Assembly: GCF_017893945.1 (NCBI RefSeq)
Contig: NZ_CP054257.1
Coordinates: forward strand, 1,116,001 to 1,180,000
Origin: Treponema parvum
Lineage (GTDB): Bacteria; Spirochaetota; Spirochaetia; Treponematales; Treponemataceae
DNA length: 64,000 nt
Reading direction: 5' to 3'
The notes under the pieces are model-generated. The model was not told where the DNA came from and ran no database searches. It was given only the letters and a program-made list of their open reading frames with translations. The stretch's first letter is position 1; each line of letters opens with the position of its first letter. Shown piece after piece: positions 61,216 to 64,000 of the stretch. The position numbers were made by a program, and so were the translations under genes.

Positions 61216-63310
61216 TTGGTACTTTATGAAAAAAAAATTTGACGGCCTCGGTTTTTGTAGAGATTCTTTAATTATAAAAATAACTTTTTTTACGGCTTTG
61301 CTGTTTTTTGCGGGAAGTAAAGGCGTTTTTTCACAGACCGATTTCGGCAGAAATTCGAGCGCAAACACTTACGCTGAAACGGAATTCAGGCGGGGCGTAC
61401 AGGCTTATTATCGCAACGCATTCAACGACGCCATTTTGCAGTTTGAAAAGGCTCTGTTCTATTTGCCTGAAGAAAACCTTATTTTGGACTGGCTGGGAAA
61501 AGCCTACTATCGTTCAGGCATTGAAGGAGCCGCATTGCAGCAGTGGCAGTTTGCAGCAGAGGCGGGTTACGGCGGTCTTCTTTTGCAAAACCGTATAGAA
61601 ATTGTCCGCGAGCGCCGCATAACAGGGGCCAATCAGGAATCCTCGCTGAAGTATACGGAGGCGGGCGGCTTTCCCGGCGTAAACGGAAAAGAAACCGTTT
61701 TCAGCCAGCCGGTTTCGGTTTTGCCTAATCCCGACGGTTCAATCTGGGTTTTGTCATACGGTTCGAACGATCTTTTACGCATAGATGTGAACGGAAACGT
61801 GATAAACCGCGTGACCGGGCCCATAAACGGCTTCGACCGTCCTACGGATATTATAAGGCTTTCGGACGAAAAACTTTTGATAAGCGAAAGCGCGGGCGGC
61901 AGGCTCAGCCTTTTTACCGCCAACGGCCGATTTGAAAAATATATAGGTTCCAAAGGGCGCTCTTTGGGTCAGATGGTAGGGCCGCAGTATCTGGCGCAGG
62001 ACGGATACGGCAATATCTACGTTACGGATTTCGGAAACTGCCGAGTAAATGTTTTCGACCGTGACGGCGAACCCTTGTTTTTTTTCGGCTCTAGGACAAC
62101 TTCGTTTCCGGGTTTTTCAGGGCCTACGGGAATCGCCGTAGACGACGGCAGGGTATTTGTTGCCGACTGTGTCAGCGGGGCGATTTACGAGTTTGACCGT
62201 TTCGGAAACTATGTTGATCTTTTAGTTGAAGAAAAGACGTTTTCTAAGCCCGAATCGATGAAAAAATGGGGCAGTTATCTGGTTGTCTGCGACAAGAACC
62301 GTATTATTTCCGTAGATACGAGGAACGGTTCCGTGTTTGAAAACGCAAATACCGGCAACGCGCCCTCGCGCATTACTAGCGCAGTTCCCGACGTAAACGG
62401 CAACATTCTTGTTACGGACATTACCGCCAACGAAGTTTACCTTATGTCCAAAATGACGGAAGTCTTGGGCGGGCTTTTCGTGCAGATCGAACACGTGAAC
62501 GCGGAAGAATTTCCGAAAGTTACGATGGATGTGCGTGTGGAGAACCGCCGCCGCCAGAGCGTAGTCGGCCTTAGAGACGTGAATTTTTACGTGAGCGAAA
62601 ACAAAAGACCTGTAACCGATCTGCGGCTGGAAGGCGCCGTGTCTGCAAATACCGTCGCAGATATAACATTTGTGATTGACAGGGACCCCGCCATGGCAGC
62701 AAACAGCGGCGAGCTTCAGGCAGCTGTCAGAGAGATAGCCGCTTCTATGGAAGGGAAGGGAACCGTACGGGTTGTTTCGGCAGGAAAAATTCCCGTACTT
62801 GAATACAGGGGGAATACGCGGGGACTGCTTAATTTTTCGCCTGCGGCGTTAAAAACCCCATTGCAAAACGAAGGCAGGCTTGATTTGGCTTTGCGGCTTG
62901 CCGCGAACGATCTTATGTCCGGCGAAAAAAAGCGTGCGATAATTTATATAACCTGCGGAAACGTATCTTCGTCCGCGTTCGGCAATTACGGACTTTCGAA
63001 TTTGACGGCCTATCTCAATAATAATTCCATAGCGTTTTCCGTAATAAATTTGAAAGAGGGTTCTCTTGACGGCGAAATACAGTACCTTTGCGATAATACG
63101 GCCGGGGAATCGTATTATGTTTACCGACCTGAAGGTCTTTCGCCAGTCGTAACCGACATAATAAATCTTCCGTCCGGGCTATATCAGCTCTCTTTCAGAT
63201 CTTCCTTGCCTACGAATTTCGGCCGGGCGTTTCTTCCCGTAGAAGCTGAAATTTATCTTATGAACCGCAGCGGCCGCGACGAAAGCGGCTATTTCGCTCC
63301 GCTGCAGTAA
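61208..63310 (+). CDS. Exported TPR / beta-propeller / von Willebrand A-like protein
   Basis: 700 aa. N-terminal hydrophobic stretch (ITFFTALLFFAGSKGVFSQ) is a signal peptide or anchor. Residues about 50-110 are a TPR pair (YYRNAFNDAILQFEKALFYL). An NHL/six-bladed propeller follows (LAQDGYGNIYVTDFGNCRVNVFDRDGEP; IAVDDGRVFVADCVSGAIYEFDRFG). The C-terminal third is von Willebrand A-like (ITFVIDRDPAMAANS, with a degenerate MIDAS). Start may be 61226 (MKKKFDG). No function assigned; an envelope scaffold role is likely. Confidence 0.75.
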   Translation: MRNWYFMKKKFDGLGFCRDSLIIKITFFTALLFFAGSKGVFSQTDFGRNSSANTYAETEFRRGVQAYYRNAFNDAILQFEKALFYLPEENLILDWLGKAYYRSGIEGAALQQWQFAAEAGYGGLLLQNRIEIVRERRITGANQESSLKYTEAGGFPGVNGKETVFSQPVSVLPNPDGSIWVLSYGSNDLLRIDVNGNVINRVTGPINGFDRPTDIIRLSDEKLLISESAGGRLSLFTANGRFEKYIGSKGRSLGQMVGPQYLAQDGYGNIYVTDFGNCRVNVFDRDGEPLFFFGSRTTSFPGFSGPTGIAVDDGRVFVADCVSGAIYEFDRFGNYVDLLVEEKTFSKPESMKKWGSYLVVCDKNRIISVDTRNGSVFENANTGNAPSRITSAVPDVNGNILVTDITANEVYLMSKMTEVLGGLFVQIEHVNAEEFPKVTMDVRVENRRRQSVVGLRDVNFYVSENKRPVTDLRLEGAVSANTVADITFVIDRDPAMAANSGELQAAVREIAASMEGKGTVRVVSAGKIPVLEYRGNTRGLLNFSPAALKTPLQNEGRLDLALRLAANDLMSGEKKRAIIYITCGNVSSSAFGNYGLSNLTAYLNNNSIAFSVINLKEGSLDGEIQYLCDNTAGESYYVYRPEGLSPVVTDIINLPSGLYQLSFRSSLPTNFGRAFLPVEAEIYLMNRSGRDESGYFAPLQ

Positions 63311-63462
63311 CAGCCCGAAAATACTGAGCCGTCGCACGCTGACATACTTGTGCCGACGAGCTGAGCCGTCGCGACGATGCGCCAAACTCCGGCGCACTTA
63401 CACCTGCGCCCTTGAAACGGCGTATCACGGCGCGGTTCGCCGTTTGCATGCCGCGCTTCGCC

Positions 63463-64000
63463 TTAAAATTCCACCCTCATTCCCAATCCCGCTTTTATTG
63501 TTAGCAGAATGATTTTGTCCCACGTGCAGTTATACGTTTCCGACAAAAAAGAAAATATGGTGAGATTCCCGTTTAATTTCATATCCGCCGAATGATTCAG
63601 TTCGAACGACTGCCTTTTTATCACCTTGGAATTTGTAGTGGAATATGTTTCGTTTTCTGAAAAAGAGATATTTATGCTGTCCGAACGCGTTAAAACTACG
63701 CCCGACATGTCGTAATCGGGTTTAAAAAGCGTTACCGCCGCCATCAAGGGGCTTCTTTTACCGCCCCGCTTCCATATTACGGTAGCTCTGGTCGCCCATA
63801 TGTCGGACGTTTCAAAACTTATTTCACCGCCCAGCCGGACGGTATCCGTATCGTTGTAGTAAAAATTGGCTTGAACGTAACCGTCGTAGACATATCGCCT
63901 TTCGCCGCTGTCGCGCGGAATTTTTGCCGCCGCCGATAACGAAGCCGTATATTCGTCCTGCTTAAATAAGGATGTTCGCATCAGCGTTCCGTTTTGCCCG
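63463..64000 (-). CDS. Partial beta-rich protein, C-terminal part only
   Basis: The frame is open to the window edge (residues before MRTSLFK read QNGTL), so the N-terminus lies beyond base 64000. About 179 residues visible. Alternating Tyr/Thr/Ser-rich strands (YVYDGYVQANFYYNDTDTVRL; EISFETSDIWATRATVIWKRG) suggest an outer-membrane beta-barrel end; the last residues LTIKAGLGMRVEF end in phenylalanine, as outer-membrane barrels often do. Not assigned to a family. Confidence 0.5.
   Translation of the reverse strand, partial: GQNGTLMRTSLFKQDEYTASLSAAAKIPRDSGERRYVYDGYVQANFYYNDTDTVRLGGEISFETSDIWATRATVIWKRGGKRSPLMAAVTLFKPDYDMSGVVLTRSDSINISFSENETYSTTNSKVIKRQSFELNHSADMKLNGNLTIFSFLSETYNCTWDKIILLTIKAGLGMRVEF

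Overview
The window looks like chromosome of a host-associated treponeme (Spirochaetota). The evidence is two FlaB-type flagellin core genes, flaG-fliD, a flgN-flgK-flgL-fliW-csrA operon behind a textbook sigma-28 promoter, a membrane PilZ protein beside the flagellar genes, a class III (anaerobic) ribonucleotide reductase, and integron-style attC recombination sites, which are known from Treponema denticola. This assignment is inferred from gene content, not from a database match.

Layout. 1-5.1 kb: glpK (partial) and divergent glpP, then tig-clpP-clpX. 5.1-5.9 kb: six tRNA genes (Gly, Gly, Leu, Lys, Arg, His), all on the minus strand. 6.2-18 kb: sugar-acid uptake and catabolism: a KdgT-type permease, an orphan LarA-like racemase, a zinc-ribbon/degenerate-Nudix membrane protein, then a run of FAD oxidoreductase, TRAP transporter (P, Q, M), enolase-superfamily enzyme, RraA-like lyase, SDR and AraC regulator. 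18-30.4 kb: flagellar filament and junction genes with their regulators, interrupted by tsaE/tsaB (tRNA t6A). 30.6-32.7 kb: rdgB with an insertion, and a divergent sigma-like protein. 33.1-40.6 kb: LacI-controlled amino-sugar-type operon (symporter, AGE epimerase, ceramidase-like hydrolase, SIS protein, NagA-like deacetylase). 40.6-43.3 kb: nrnA-like, an exported protein, argF, tRNA-Met. 43.4-43.9 kb: three tandem 183-bp units. 44-48.1 kb: nrdR-nrdD-(glycyl-radical/redoxin gene)-nrdG. 48.3-54.2 kb: gene-cassette material with attC-like sites. 54.3-64 kb: tRNA-Val, a biotin ECF transporter (bioYMN), lnt, a GHMP kinase, surE, a TPR protein, a large propeller protein, and a partial protein at the edge.

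Two points stand out. First, the class III ribonucleotide reductase appears to be split. The large NrdD gene ends just after its zinc-binding cysteines and lacks the C-terminal glycyl-radical segment. That segment (RIVGYY) sits at the start of the next gene, fused to a thioredoxin/glutaredoxin-like domain with a CPNC motif. This second gene has its own promoter, embedded in a 17-bp inverted repeat that resembles paired NrdR boxes.

Second, 48.3-54.2 kb reads as an integrase-less cluster of attC sites (CALIN). Three sites on the plus strand (after a higBA toxin-antitoxin pair, an exported SH3-like protein and a membrane protein) share a related core. Three sites on the minus strand frame a methyltransferase/restriction cassette whose endonuclease is frameshifted, plus a gene-less 64-bp segment present twice. 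No integrase gene lies in the window.

Several dispersed intergenic elements also recur: a two-hairpin leader placed just before the ribosome-binding sites of clpP and flgL, a ~60-bp repeat flanking rdgB, and a family of GGCTGC/GGCTGT terminator hairpins.
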